This document shows positions 27,772 through 36,365 of a stretch of 64,000 nt of DNA, piece after piece. Every line of letters begins with the position of its first letter. The stretch's first letter is position 1. The DNA is taken from contig JACKBN010000005.1 in the NCBI GenBank assembly GCA_020634565.1, positions 248,001-312,000 on the forward strand, read 5' to 3'. The DNA comes from Ardenticatenaceae bacterium. GTDB lineage: Bacteria; Chloroflexota; Anaerolineae; Promineifilales; Promineifilaceae. The notes below the pieces were generated by a model that did no database searches, had not been told where the DNA came from, and saw only the letters and a program-made list of their open reading frames with translations. The translations under genes and the position numbers were made by a program.

Positions 27772-28305
27772 ATGAACCACGCTGATCATGTGGCATTAAT
27801 TCGGGAAGGCATTCCCCAGGTTGGTGGCGTCTGGGCCGATTTTGGCTCTGGCACCGGCGCATTTACCCTGGCGCTGGCCGACTGCCTCGGCCCCGATGGG
27901 CAAATTTACTCGATTGACAAAAGCGAACGTGCCCTGCGCGAACAACAACGGGAAATGAACGGCCGTTTTCCCCAAACCCGCATCACTTACCTCATCGCCG
28001 ACTACACCCACCCGCTCGATTTGCCACCGCTTGACGGCATCCTCATCGCCAATGCGCTGCATTTCCAGCGCCGCAAAGAAGGCATCGTGCGGCAGCTTTA
28101 CGATTATTTGCGCCCCGGCGGGCGACTCATCATGGTGGAGTACAATTTGGATCGGGGCAACATGTGGGTGCCTCACCCCTTTTCTTACCCTACCTGGGAA
28201 ACCATTGCCAGCCGCAGCGGTTTTGTGCAAACACAAAAGCTGAACGTCCGGCCCAGCCGCTTCTTGAGGGAAATTTATTCGGCCGTTTGCCAAAAACCCG
28301 CCTAG
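27772..28305 (+). CDS. Class I SAM-dependent methyltransferase
   Basis: 177 aa. The Rossmann methyltransferase core is complete: SAM-binding motif I WADFGSGTGAFTLAL, acidic motif IYSIDKS, then IADYTHPLDLPPLDGI and YDYLRPGGRLIMVEY. It resembles UbiE/Tam-type small-molecule methyltransferases. Lies immediately downstream of the aminotransferase, suggesting a shared small-molecule pathway that I cannot name. Confidence 0.83.
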   Translation: MNHADHVALIREGIPQVGGVWADFGSGTGAFTLALADCLGPDGQIYSIDKSERALREQQREMNGRFPQTRITYLIADYTHPLDLPPLDGILIANALHFQRRKEGIVRQLYDYLRPGGRLIMVEYNLDRGNMWVPHPFSYPTWETIASRSGFVQTQKLNVRPSRFLREIYSAVCQKPA

Positions 28306-28320
28306 GGTCGCCGCCCCAAC

Positions 28321-28836
28321 CTAGCCCAATTCCTTGACGTAGATGATGAACGGCCGTTTGCCAAAATTGGCCACAAATCGCTGCACGGGCACAAAACCGT
28401 GCCGCTCCCACACTTTTTGCGCCCGCCGGTTAAACTCGGCAATGGTCACGCGCAGGCGCGGTTCTGGGAAGTTTTGCCGAGCAAAATCAATGGCCGCCCC
28501 GGCAAAAATGACGCCCAAACCGCGCCCCGTGTTGGCCGGATGCACCCCCATACCGATGTCTACTGCGAGCTGGCTGTAATCACCGCCGCTCACACGGCCG
28601 TCTAAACCAAAGCTGCAAAAAGCTGCCAGCTCACCACCCGGCTGGCGCAGCATCGCCTGAAAATGGTATTCCGGCTGGGTGAAGTAATCGATTGCTTCGA
28701 TCAGCGTCACGGGATCTTCGGTGCCTTCCCCCATGTTGTACAAATCGTAGGGTGGCTCATAACGCCATTTGAGAATTTCAGCGACGTGTTCGGCGGTCAG
28801 CGGCTGAAATTTCAGCTGCCAGGTTTCATCAGACAT
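28321..28836 (-). CDS. GNAT family N-acetyltransferase
   Basis: 171-aa acetyltransferase. The acetyl-CoA binding motif A is IGMGVHPANTGRGLGVIFAG, followed by the beta-strand/helix LRVTIAEFNRRAQKVWERHGF, typical of the fold. The longer open frame to 29049 would extend into the upstream kinase gene, so the ATG at 28836 (overlapping that gene's stop by 8 bases) is chosen. Coupled to the APH-type kinase; substrate unknown. Confidence 0.82.
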   Translation of the reverse strand: MSDETWQLKFQPLTAEHVAEILKWRYEPPYDLYNMGEGTEDPVTLIEAIDYFTQPEYHFQAMLRQPGGELAAFCSFGLDGRVSGGDYSQLAVDIGMGVHPANTGRGLGVIFAGAAIDFARQNFPEPRLRVTIAEFNRRAQKVWERHGFVPVQRFVANFGKRPFIIYVKELG

Positions 28837-29695
28837 ATGGTTCAATCCCTCGTTGAAAAGCCACTTCATCCCCGTTTTCAATGCCAAACAGCGCTTCAAA
28901 TAAGGCAAAAGTGCCTTTGTAAAACCAGATGCGGGGCCAAAATTGGGTGATGGCTGGATAGTGCCGGGCAACTTCTTGTACAAATGGCTCGCCATAGGTG
29001 AGCAAACCAGCCACATCAAATGCGGGATCGCCCAGAACGGTAAAGCCAAAGTCGATGATGCCGCTCATCTGCCCGGTTTGGGGATCGTGCAGCAAATTTC
29101 CGGTGCCAAAATCGCCGTGGCGCAGCACCGGTTCGTATGAATACTGCTGCGGATCGTTCAGCACGCTTTCAAAATGATGGGCCACCTGTTTGCAGGCGTC
29201 CAGCCGCATGTAGGGGAACAGTTTGGTTTGGATACGATCATACACATCCCACCACTCTTCTGCCGTATCACTCACCGGCAGCGGCTCAGCCACCAGCTCG
29301 CGGATAGGTACGGCGTGCAAGGCCTGCAAAAAGCGGGCGATTTGCGCTGCCAGGGCAGCCTTATCGCTTACCTGAGCAAAGGCGGACGGATAGAGCGGCT
29401 CGCCCGGAATCAGCCGGTAACCCATGAACGCTTCACCCACATCTGCCCCTTCAAAATTCACAAAGAGCGGCTTGGGTACCGGCAATGGCAGATAGGGCTG
29501 TACGGCCGTTAAAATTTCCGTTTCCAGCTCTAACTGTTCCAAACCACCGGGATAGCGCGGAAAGCGGAAGATAAGCTCGTCGTTGAGAATGAGAACGGTG
29601 TTGTACTGGCCTTCCTCGTTGAAGACGGCCGTTTGCACCGCAAGGTCAGGGTAAATGGCCTGGATGGCCTGAAGGTAGGGTCGTGCGTCGTCCAT
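28829..29695 (-). CDS. Aminoglycoside phosphotransferase (APH) family kinase
   Basis: 288-aa small-molecule kinase. It has an N-terminal nucleotide lobe (ILNDELIFRFPRYPGG), the Brenner-type catalytic loop LRHGDFGTGNLLHD and the metal-binding IIDFGFTVLGDPAFDVAG. The family phosphorylates aminoglycosides, homoserine, choline or fructosamines; nothing here points to resistance. It overlaps the GNAT gene downstream, forming a kinase-acetyltransferase pair. Confidence 0.85.
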   Translation of the reverse strand: MDDARPYLQAIQAIYPDLAVQTAVFNEEGQYNTVLILNDELIFRFPRYPGGLEQLELETEILTAVQPYLPLPVPKPLFVNFEGADVGEAFMGYRLIPGEPLYPSAFAQVSDKAALAAQIARFLQALHAVPIRELVAEPLPVSDTAEEWWDVYDRIQTKLFPYMRLDACKQVAHHFESVLNDPQQYSYEPVLRHGDFGTGNLLHDPQTGQMSGIIDFGFTVLGDPAFDVAGLLTYGEPFVQEVARHYPAITQFWPRIWFYKGTFALFEALFGIENGDEVAFQRGIEPYV

Positions 29696-29746
29696 AAGGA
29701 CTCAAGTTTGCCACGACTTTATAATTGCGCAACGAAATTTACGGCT

Positions 29747-30124
29747 TTAGACCGTATCCGGGGAAGACGGCCGTAACCGTCCGGTAAGATCGCGCAGCTG
29801 GATGAAGCTGATCGGCTTCATGAGGACAAAATCCACCTGGGAACGCAGCGTTTCCGCCATCCAGGCATCAGCTGTGGTGAGGATAATGATGCAATCTGCC
29901 AGCCGCTCATCCTGCTGAACGTGCCCCAGCACGACATCACCGGACACATCTGGCAGGTGTAAATCCAGCAAAATAAGGGTGGGGATTATTTCATCTAAAC
30001 GTTCCATGGCGAGACGGCCGTTTACGGCGACAGTTGCCGTAAATCCAGACGCCTTCACCGCTTCAGAAAAAATATCCGCTAATTTAGCATCGTCTTCTAC
30101 AATGAGGGCAAGCGGTTGCGTCAT
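29747..30124 (-). CDS. Single-domain response regulator (receiver only)
   Basis: 125-aa CheY-like receiver without output domain. The acidic pocket is VEDD, the phospho-acceptor is the Asp in LLDLHLPDVSG, and the conserved Lys is in VLMKPIS. The start overlaps the stop of the upstream histidine kinase by 4 bases (ATGA), making it the kinase's cognate partner. Without an effector domain it probably signals by protein contact or a phosphorelay. Confidence 0.9.
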   Translation of the reverse strand: MTQPLALIVEDDAKLADIFSEAVKASGFTATVAVNGRLAMERLDEIIPTLILLDLHLPDVSGDVVLGHVQQDERLADCIIILTTADAWMAETLRSQVDFVLMKPISFIQLRDLTGRLRPSSPDTV

Positions 30125-31932
30125 CCAACATACTCCGGGACTGGCTGCAAAGGCAGGGTGATTAAAATGGTGGTCCCTTCGTTTTCTACGCTGTGCAGGG
30201 ACACTTTGCCGCCCATCAAATCCGTTAACTGCTGCACAATCGAAAGGCCCAGGCCAAAGCCTAACTTTTGCTTGCTGTTGGGTGGTTGATAGAACGGCTC
30301 AAATATTTGTTCCTGAACGGCCGTTGGAATGCCAATGCCCGTATCAGTCACCTGAATTGTCCACATTTCGGGGCCATCGGGAAAGACTTTGATCTCAATT
30401 GAGCCACTGTCGGTAAATTTGATGCTGTTGCTGAGCAAATTTTGGCAAATTTGGCGCAGCCAGTACCGGTCTCCGTACATCTGGGTAGGCATCTCCGGCG
30501 CAATAGAACTATGCAAAGTCAAGCCTTTGGCCTCCGCCAAGACCCGCACCAAATCTTCCACTTCCACAATCAGATCAAGCAGCGCAAACGGCTGCGGATT
30601 CAACTGTAGCTTACCCGCCTCAATTTGCGCCTGATCCAGAAAATTGTTCACAAAATTAAGCAGATGCCCCGTGCTGTCTATAATTTGCGAGGCGACTTTT
30701 TGCTGTTTAGCCGACATCTCACCATAAATGCCAGCCTGGAGCATTTCACTGTAGCCCAAAATGGCGTTGAGCGGCGTACGCAAGTCGTGGCTTACATTGG
30801 CCAACAGCTGCGATTTCAGCTTCGAGGCTTCCAAAGCGTCATCGCGGGCCTGGCGCAGCAGTTCCTCTTGCCGCCGTCGCTCCCGAATATCACGGACAAT
30901 GCTTTGCAGCATTCGCTCGCCTGCCAATTCAAACATCGTCACGGAGACTTCACCCGGCATCAGGCTGCCATCCTGAGTGAGAAAATCAATCTCAAACTGG
31001 GCGATACCGTTCTTGAGCAGCTGCTCCGTCCGAATTTGCATCTGCTCCTGGAAATCTTGCGGATGAAGATCGGCGAGGGACATATTGAGCAGCTCATCAC
31101 GACTGTAACCGAGCATGTGGGCGATACGGGGGTTGCAATCCTGAATACGGCCGTTCCAATTCAGCAAAAAGATACCATCTCCCGACTGCCGGAATAGATT
31201 GCTGTACTTTTCTTCACTGACTTTCAGCGACGCTTCACTTTGACGGATGGCTTCATATTGGGTCTGAATGAGGTGGAAAGTACGCTGCCCAATCAATGCG
31301 AGAAAGGTAAACAGCACGCCCAACAGCAGAACAACCGCGCCCAACAACGTCCACTGCACCTGATTGGTCCGCAGCACCAGTGAGGTCACGTCATCGTACA
31401 CCTCAAAGACGCCCACAACAGGGCCGCTGCTGCCGTTGGCATAAATGGGCACGTAGCTCGAAAAAACGTCGCGGTCTGAAATGGTCTGCTCGAAAGCGCT
31501 AAATGTGTCTCGATGGGTTAGCTCACTGGCCACGCCGCCAGCGCGGGCAATGAGGTACCCTTCATTATCCAGCTTGTTTTCACCAATCTGGGCTAATTCT
31601 GTGGAAAAAACAGTGATGCCCTCCAGGTTGTAAACTTTTATCTTGACGATGGAGAGATCATTCAGCTGTTCATCGACCAAGGCATATAGTTCGTCAATTC
31701 GGGGGTCATTTTGCAGGTCTTCAGGGGAAAGCGAAGCGGAATCAGCTACAAGGGATTCAAAAGCGGGCCACAGGGAGTTGCTAAACGCCTGGGTAAGCAC
31801 GACATTTCTACTTTCGGCCAGCTCCTCCAGATTTGTGCGCACCATGCGCCGCACAAAAACGGCCAGTAAAACCGCGATGGTAATAAAAGCAAGCAGGCTG
31901 GAAAGAAAAAAGTAACGCCGTAATTTATACAT
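30121..31932 (-). CDS. Membrane sensor histidine kinase with PAS domain
   Basis: 603 aa. A membrane helix (residues about 8-28) is followed by an extracytoplasmic sensor region to about 190, a second helix (LLGAVVLLLGVLFTFLALIG), and a PAS domain (about 240-355; YSNLFRQSGDGIFLLNWNG). The kinase core has HisKA with phospho-accepting His in VSHDLRTPLNAILGYSEM, and an ATPase domain with N-box NLLSNSIKFTD and G-boxes DTGIGIP and GFGLGLSIV. Coupled to the receiver gene. The stimulus is unknown. Confidence 0.92.
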   Translation of the reverse strand: MYKLRRYFFLSSLLAFITIAVLLAVFVRRMVRTNLEELAESRNVVLTQAFSNSLWPAFESLVADSASLSPEDLQNDPRIDELYALVDEQLNDLSIVKIKVYNLEGITVFSTELAQIGENKLDNEGYLIARAGGVASELTHRDTFSAFEQTISDRDVFSSYVPIYANGSSGPVVGVFEVYDDVTSLVLRTNQVQWTLLGAVVLLLGVLFTFLALIGQRTFHLIQTQYEAIRQSEASLKVSEEKYSNLFRQSGDGIFLLNWNGRIQDCNPRIAHMLGYSRDELLNMSLADLHPQDFQEQMQIRTEQLLKNGIAQFEIDFLTQDGSLMPGEVSVTMFELAGERMLQSIVRDIRERRRQEELLRQARDDALEASKLKSQLLANVSHDLRTPLNAILGYSEMLQAGIYGEMSAKQQKVASQIIDSTGHLLNFVNNFLDQAQIEAGKLQLNPQPFALLDLIVEVEDLVRVLAEAKGLTLHSSIAPEMPTQMYGDRYWLRQICQNLLSNSIKFTDSGSIEIKVFPDGPEMWTIQVTDTGIGIPTAVQEQIFEPFYQPPNSKQKLGFGLGLSIVQQLTDLMGGKVSLHSVENEGTTILITLPLQPVPEYVG

Positions 31933-31940
31933 AAAGATGC

Positions 31941-31980
31941 CCTGCTAAAGATTTTCACTTCACACGCACATTTTAGCAGG
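31941..31980 (-). terminator. Inverted repeat between DUF4405-unit and kinase genes
   Basis: CCTGCTAAA (31941-31949) pairs with TTTAGCAGG (31972-31980), a perfect 9-bp stem. It separates the upstream minus-strand gene pair from the kinase operon and is a plausible terminator of the former. Confidence 0.5.
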
Positions 31981-32015
31981 AAACAGGCAACTTTATATAT
32001 AGATTGAGTGAATTC

Positions 32016-32414
32016 TCAACTTGTTGGGGCCGGCGTGTCTGGTGGTGACGGCCGATTTTTGGACCGGTCGCGCCACCGTTGGCCAGCCATTGAAAGGAGG
32101 ACAACGGCCGTAATCACCAAAGCCATTGGCAGTAAAATGCGGGCAAAGCTAGACAGGGCAAACGCGTCAAAGCCCAGACTTTGCCGATCGCGATCTCGGT
32201 CACCAGACTCGCTGCCAAAATTCGGCCGTTCGCCCTGCTCAGCCTCGTCATCAAAATGGCCAAACTCACCTTGACCACGGCCAAGATGGCGACCTTCTTC
32301 GCCACGCAAGTTGGTTTGCTGGCTTACCAAACCGGATTGGCCAATGGCATAGGTAGCTCCGGCCACCACGGTGATGGCCAATAAAATAGCTAAAATGCGT
32401 AAAATCGTTTTCAT
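32016..32414 (-). CDS. Hypothetical two-helix membrane protein
   Basis: 132 aa. An N-terminal hydrophobic segment (residues about 5-25, signal peptide or anchor), a highly charged middle (Glu/Gly/Arg/Asp-rich, with GDRDRDR), and a second helix near residues 90-110 (LLPMALVITAVVLLSMAG), then a Pro/Ser tail. I recognise no family. A strong AAGGGGGG ribosome site precedes the ATG. It follows the DUF4405 gene by 14 bases, so it is likely an operon partner in the membrane. Confidence 0.65.
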   Translation of the reverse strand: MKTILRILAILLAITVVAGATYAIGQSGLVSQQTNLRGEEGRHLGRGQGEFGHFDDEAEQGERPNFGSESGDRDRDRQSLGFDAFALSSFARILLPMALVITAVVLLSMAGQRWRDRSKNRPSPPDTPAPTS

Positions 32415-32428
32415 CGAAAAATCCCCCC

Positions 32429-32950
32429 TTATGCCTTAGATGCACTGCTACGCTTTTTCGTCAGCGGCTGCCAGAGATACCGCTTGGTCGTACTGACAAT
32501 CCACTTCCAATCCAGGGCAATATGCAGCGCCACCAAAAAGATAGCGAAATCGGCCGTTTGCTCATGCAGCCTGCGCCAGAAAAAGTTTGGGGCAAAACTA
32601 AGGCCCAACTGCCGCATCGCCACCTCAGAAATCCAGATGCCAGTCATGGTCAGAACCACCATATCCACAAACAGCACCAAATCAATCACATAGCGCAGCC
32701 GCTGGCCGCCAGGCAGCTTACGAAACAGCCGCTTGGTGAGCGAAGCAATCCAGTTCCAATGCAGCAAAAGATGGTAAATAAGGGCAATACCAAAGCCCAA
32801 ACCCAGCCATTCGTGGATAGAAATGCCGGTAAAGCGGGTGTTCATGTCGATGATGAAGGCAAAAAAGAGCGCGATATCTAACCAATAATTTTTCACTGTC
32901 TCGCTTAAACGTTTTCTTTTGCGCTCTGCTGGAATTGTCGTTGTAGCCAT
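32429..32950 (-). CDS. DUF4405-type cytochrome b-like membrane protein
   Basis: 173 aa with four predicted membrane helices. Histidines are spaced like haem ligands in b-type cytochromes: IHEWLG, IYHLLLHWNW, RLHEQTADF and ALHIALDWKW. The pattern HEW...LHWNW...LHE...LHIALDWKW fits DUF4405 proteins, often found beside redox partners. The ATG at 32950 is chosen over the in-frame TTG at 32962. The next gene encodes a small membrane protein, perhaps a partner. Haem binding is inferred. Confidence 0.75.
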   Translation of the reverse strand: MATTTIPAERKRKRLSETVKNYWLDIALFFAFIIDMNTRFTGISIHEWLGLGFGIALIYHLLLHWNWIASLTKRLFRKLPGGQRLRYVIDLVLFVDMVVLTMTGIWISEVAMRQLGLSFAPNFFWRRLHEQTADFAIFLVALHIALDWKWIVSTTKRYLWQPLTKKRSSASKA

Positions 32951-32975
32951 GTGCTCCCTCAAAAAAGTGAATTTT

Positions 32976-33036
32976 GAGATTGGACCATTTTCAGATTCTC
33001 CTTTGGGAATTTTAGCAGCAAAAACAGTCCAATCTC
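32976..33036. repeat. 10-bp inverted repeat upstream of DUF4405 gene
   Basis: GAGATTGGAC (32976-32985) and GTCCAATCTC (33027-33036) are perfect complements separated by 41 bases. The repeat lies in the spacer between the MFS gene end and the DUF4405 gene start, and could be a leader structure or a terminator of the MFS transcript. Confidence 0.45.
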
Positions 33037-33114
33037 TACCAGGATTGCTTCTAGAATACCCAAAAATTGTTCAGAAAATGTGAAGATGTGATTGGGATGC
33101 TGTTTGAATAAACC

Positions 33115-34365
33115 TTAATCGCCTAGCGTGGGCAGCGGCGCCGCTTCATCATGGGGAAGGCGCAAAAAAGAGATGAGAGCCACCAGCAAAAAAACAACGG
33201 CCGTTGCTACAAATGTCGCCCGCAAATCGAACCAGTAGGCAATGATGGACCCCACCAACGGCGCGGCCGCTCTGGCCCCGGCCACAATCGAGTTGTCGAT
33301 GCCGTAGACGCTGCCTTCTTCGCCGGGCTGGGTGTAGTTGGCCAGCAAGGCGCTGATAGCGGGCACAATGCCGCCTGCCGCCGCACCCGTGAGTGCCTGC
33401 AAGATGAGCAGCTGCCAAGCATTGGTGACCAGGCTTTGCGGCAAGAAAAGCAACCCGGCCGCCAGCGCGCTCCATTTGAGCACCCGCCCATGCCCGACGC
33501 TGTCGCCCAACCGGCCCAGGTAAACGGCCGTAATCGTCCCTGCCGCCGCCGAAACCCCAATAACCAGGCCAGTAATGGTATTCAAGTGACTGCTGTCCAC
33601 CAGCAGCGTGGCAATAAACAGCGGGGCAAACGGTGTCAGCAAGACCCGGCCCAGGTTGGCCAGGAAGCGCAGCGCATAGGCCAAAATCACACCCTGCGCC
33701 TGGAACACATGCTGCCAATCGGCCCAAAAGCTGCGGCGTTTTTCGGCAGAAGCGGTACGAGGGGTAAACGCTTCCTCCACGCCCCAGAAGACAAGAATGC
33801 CGCCAGCTAGCAGCAGAACAGAGGTTAAAACAAAGGTCATCCGGTAACCAAAGGCATCGGCCAAAACGCCGCCAATCAGGGGACCGACGGCGATGCCGCT
33901 GGTTTGGCCCATGAGCAGCAAGCCCATAGCGTAACCGCTGCGCTGACGCGGCGCGACAGCCGCTACCAGCGCATTAGCCGCAGCCACCGTGCCGGTAATC
34001 ATGCCCTGCAGGGCGCGCAGCAACACCAGCTCTTCGCCAGAACGCACAAAGCCCATCAGCAGCATAATGACTGCACCGCCAAACATGGCTCGCTCTACCA
34101 TGAGTTTACGGCCGTATCGATCCGCCACCGCTCCCCAAATCGGCGAAGCAATCATCATCGTGATTGCCTGAGCCGAAAAGACCGCGCCAGCCAAAAATTC
34201 CACACTCAGGGACGTGCGGCTGCCCAACTCGGTCACGTAAAGGGAGAGAAAGGGAAAGATGACGGAAAAACCAACGGCCGTTAGCAACTGGGCCGTAAAC
34301 ATGATGTACAAGGTGCGCTGCCATGGTTCGACAGCGCGGAGTTTTTGCAGGAGACGTGAAAACAT
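33115..34365 (-). CDS. MFS transporter (multidrug exporter-like)
   Basis: 416 aa, 12 predicted membrane helices. The DHA1-type signature between helices 2 and 3 is PIWGAVADRYGRKLMVERAM, and the second half has the matching loop YLGRLGDSVGHGRVLKWSAL. The helix-5 stretch GQTSGIAVGPLIGGVLAD fits the antiporter motif C region. Probably an H+-coupled efflux pump (MdtG/TetA-like); substrate not readable. The ATG at 34365 is used because the extension to TTG 34413 is encoded by an intergenic inverted repeat. Confidence 0.87.
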   Translation of the reverse strand: MFSRLLQKLRAVEPWQRTLYIMFTAQLLTAVGFSVIFPFLSLYVTELGSRTSLSVEFLAGAVFSAQAITMMIASPIWGAVADRYGRKLMVERAMFGGAVIMLLMGFVRSGEELVLLRALQGMITGTVAAANALVAAVAPRQRSGYAMGLLLMGQTSGIAVGPLIGGVLADAFGYRMTFVLTSVLLLAGGILVFWGVEEAFTPRTASAEKRRSFWADWQHVFQAQGVILAYALRFLANLGRVLLTPFAPLFIATLLVDSSHLNTITGLVIGVSAAAGTITAVYLGRLGDSVGHGRVLKWSALAAGLLFLPQSLVTNAWQLLILQALTGAAAGGIVPAISALLANYTQPGEEGSVYGIDNSIVAGARAAAPLVGSIIAYWFDLRATFVATAVVFLLVALISFLRLPHDEAAPLPTLGD

Positions 34366-34381
34366 GGCAAGAAAGTCATTG

Positions 34382-34433
34382 GTAATTGAGTAATTTGGTA
34401 ATTGACGAGGCAAGTTGCCAATTACTCAATTAC
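34382..34433 (-). terminator. Inverted repeat GTAATTGAGTAATTTG / CAATTACTCAATTAC
   Basis: Arms 34382-34397 and 34419-34433 pair almost perfectly, and an extra GGTAATTG copy lies in the loop. It occupies the spacer between the DUF3048 gene end and the MFS gene start and is built like the GTAAACGGTAATC element at 10.2 kb. Likely terminator derived from a small dispersed repeat. Confidence 0.55.
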
Positions 34434-34439
34434 GTATGT

Positions 34440-35669
34440 TTAGGGGCTGATCGTCACGGGGTTCTCGTAATAGTGGGGAAGTACCTGGAACCAGCTGTTG
34501 CCAATTTGCAGCGGCACCGGATTGCCGTCGGCATCCACAAAGGTGAACATGTCGCTGCGGTTTTCACGCAGCCAGGTCACGGGATACTGCTTGCCATCGC
34601 GCAAAATGATGGCGTCTCCCTGCCCCCAAATCTGGATTTCAATGGGCCAGTCAGAGCAAACGCCGTTGCTGTGGGTCAGGCAGATAGAGTGATCTTTTTC
34701 ATGGATGGCCGTCAGCAAAATCACGTTGGCGGCGGTGATTTGCTCTCCGTTGTTGGCATCAATGGTCGCTTCACCATCGGCCCAGCGGGCGTAACGGCCG
34801 TTTGCCGGATTGTACACCCACTCCACCAGCGTGTAGGTATCATACGCAATTTGCACCCGGTTGGCCGGTGCGCCACCCTGCGGCGGAATGGTGCTAAAGG
34901 TCATCCACGAGGTGAATTCCGGCGGACGATTTTCATCATGGGCGGCGATAGCTTGCCACAAACCAGCTGGGTCCGCATGCAGCGTGTGCTCCCACGGTTT
35001 GTCTTCCCCCGTGCGATAAAAACCGGTCTCGTGCGAGCGCAAAATGCGGTCGCCAATGTCCGAGCCGTGCAGCCGCTGCGACACCACCGGATGCGCCCCG
35101 GACATCGCCAGAGCGGCATCGTACATGGCAGGCAGCTCTTTATCAATCAGGCGGGCGCTGCGCACCGGGCCGATGTCCGGCGGCGTCTGGCTGTAAAAAA
35201 TGGCGGTAAAGCGGGTGATGTCTGCCTCGGTAACGTGCTCAAACACCAGGTCGGCCTGGCTGAGGCCATTCTGCGGGCGAGCATATTGGGGCGGGCTGTT
35301 GGAAACTTTGATGGCTAACGGCCGTCTCAGCAAATTCTCTGGGTTGGCCACAATTTCACCCGTCAACGGGTTGCGGTTTGTGCCGAAATCCTCGGGCGCC
35401 GTCAGCTCAATACCGGGCAGCGGCGTGGAGGTGGGAATCACGGTAACCGTGGGAAACGGCGTCGCCGTCTCTGCGATTTCGATGGTTTCGGCCGTGGGTT
35501 CCTGGGTGAAAGTGGGAACGATGGCAGGGGTATCGGTGGCGGCAATTGCGGAGAGCGTGGGGGCAATGGTGGGTAACGGCCGTTCCTCGGCATTATTGCA
35601 GGCGACGGCCAAATTTAACAAGACAAAAAAGCTGCCTAAGCAGAGAAAAGAAATCCATTTTCTAGACAT
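34440..35669 (-). CDS. DUF3048-family lipoprotein (YerB-like)
   Basis: 409 aa. Leader peptide with lipobox LAVAC near residue 24, then a Thr/Pro-rich linker to about residue 95. Two DUF3048 halves follow: RPLAIKVSNSPPQYARPQNG, DLVFEHVTEADITRFTAIFY, PVRSARLIDKELPAMYDAAL in the first, and WVYNPANGRYARW, TAANVILLTAIHE in the second. Family members sit on the outer face of the membrane; the biochemical role is not established to my knowledge. Confidence 0.87.
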   Translation of the reverse strand: MSRKWISFLCLGSFFVLLNLAVACNNAEERPLPTIAPTLSAIAATDTPAIVPTFTQEPTAETIEIAETATPFPTVTVIPTSTPLPGIELTAPEDFGTNRNPLTGEIVANPENLLRRPLAIKVSNSPPQYARPQNGLSQADLVFEHVTEADITRFTAIFYSQTPPDIGPVRSARLIDKELPAMYDAALAMSGAHPVVSQRLHGSDIGDRILRSHETGFYRTGEDKPWEHTLHADPAGLWQAIAAHDENRPPEFTSWMTFSTIPPQGGAPANRVQIAYDTYTLVEWVYNPANGRYARWADGEATIDANNGEQITAANVILLTAIHEKDHSICLTHSNGVCSDWPIEIQIWGQGDAIILRDGKQYPVTWLRENRSDMFTFVDADGNPVPLQIGNSWFQVLPHYYENPVTISP

Positions 35670-35727
35670 GCCGCTATTGTACTTCTTTTGCAGAATAATT
35701 GATCACCGCAAACCTGGCTGAATTGGC

Positions 35728-36360
35728 TTACGAAAGTTCAACATGTTTAAGCGGATCAAAATAAGATTCCGCCAAAATGAGCAGGCGATTCAAAAGCAGC
35801 GCCAGCAGCCCCACAACCACTGCCCCGGCCACAATTTTGTCGTACCGATTTTGGGCAATGCCATCAAACAGCAGCGTGCCCAGGCCGCCCGCGCCAAACT
35901 TGGCCCCGATGGTGGCAATGGAAATGGCCACGATGGTTGCCAGACGAATCCCGGCCAGAATCACCGGCAAGGCCAGGGGCAGCTGCACGCGATACCAGCG
36001 CTGCCAGCTGCTCATGCCCACGCCCGTGGCCGCTTCCAGCGTCGCCGCCGGTACGCTGCGCAGCCCGGCAATCATGTTGCGCACCAAAATGATTTGGGTG
36101 TAGATAATGAGGGCCACAATCACTGAGTTCTGGTTCAGGCCAAAGAGGGGCAGCAGCAGGATAAGCAGGGCAATGCTGGGGATGGTGTACAGCACACCTA
36201 AAACGCCCAACACAGCCGAAGCCACCTTTTCAGAGCGCAGCAGCACCATGCTCAACGGCAGGGCAATACCCGTGGAAATAAGCAGGGCCGAAACCGTCAT
36301 GAACAAATGCTGCCCAATGAGCCTGAGGATAATGTCTGGCCGACTGAGAATGTAATCCAT
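35728..36360 (-). CDS. Osmoprotectant ABC transporter permease (OpuCB/OpuCD-like)
   Basis: 210 aa, about six membrane helices. The permease EAA-like loop reads EAATGVGMSSWQRWYRVQLPLALPVILAG. It pairs with the second permease of this operon (38451-39092). Last gene of the four-gene unit permease, binding protein, ATPase, permease, which matches OpuC/OsmU-type quaternary-amine importers. It starts 5 bases after the ATPase stop. Confidence 0.88.
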   Translation of the reverse strand: MDYILSRPDIILRLIGQHLFMTVSALLISTGIALPLSMVLLRSEKVASAVLGVLGVLYTIPSIALLILLLPLFGLNQNSVIVALIIYTQIILVRNMIAGLRSVPAATLEAATGVGMSSWQRWYRVQLPLALPVILAGIRLATIVAISIATIGAKFGAGGLGTLLFDGIAQNRYDKIVAGAVVVGLLALLLNRLLILAESYFDPLKHVELS

Positions 36361-36365
36361 AATCG

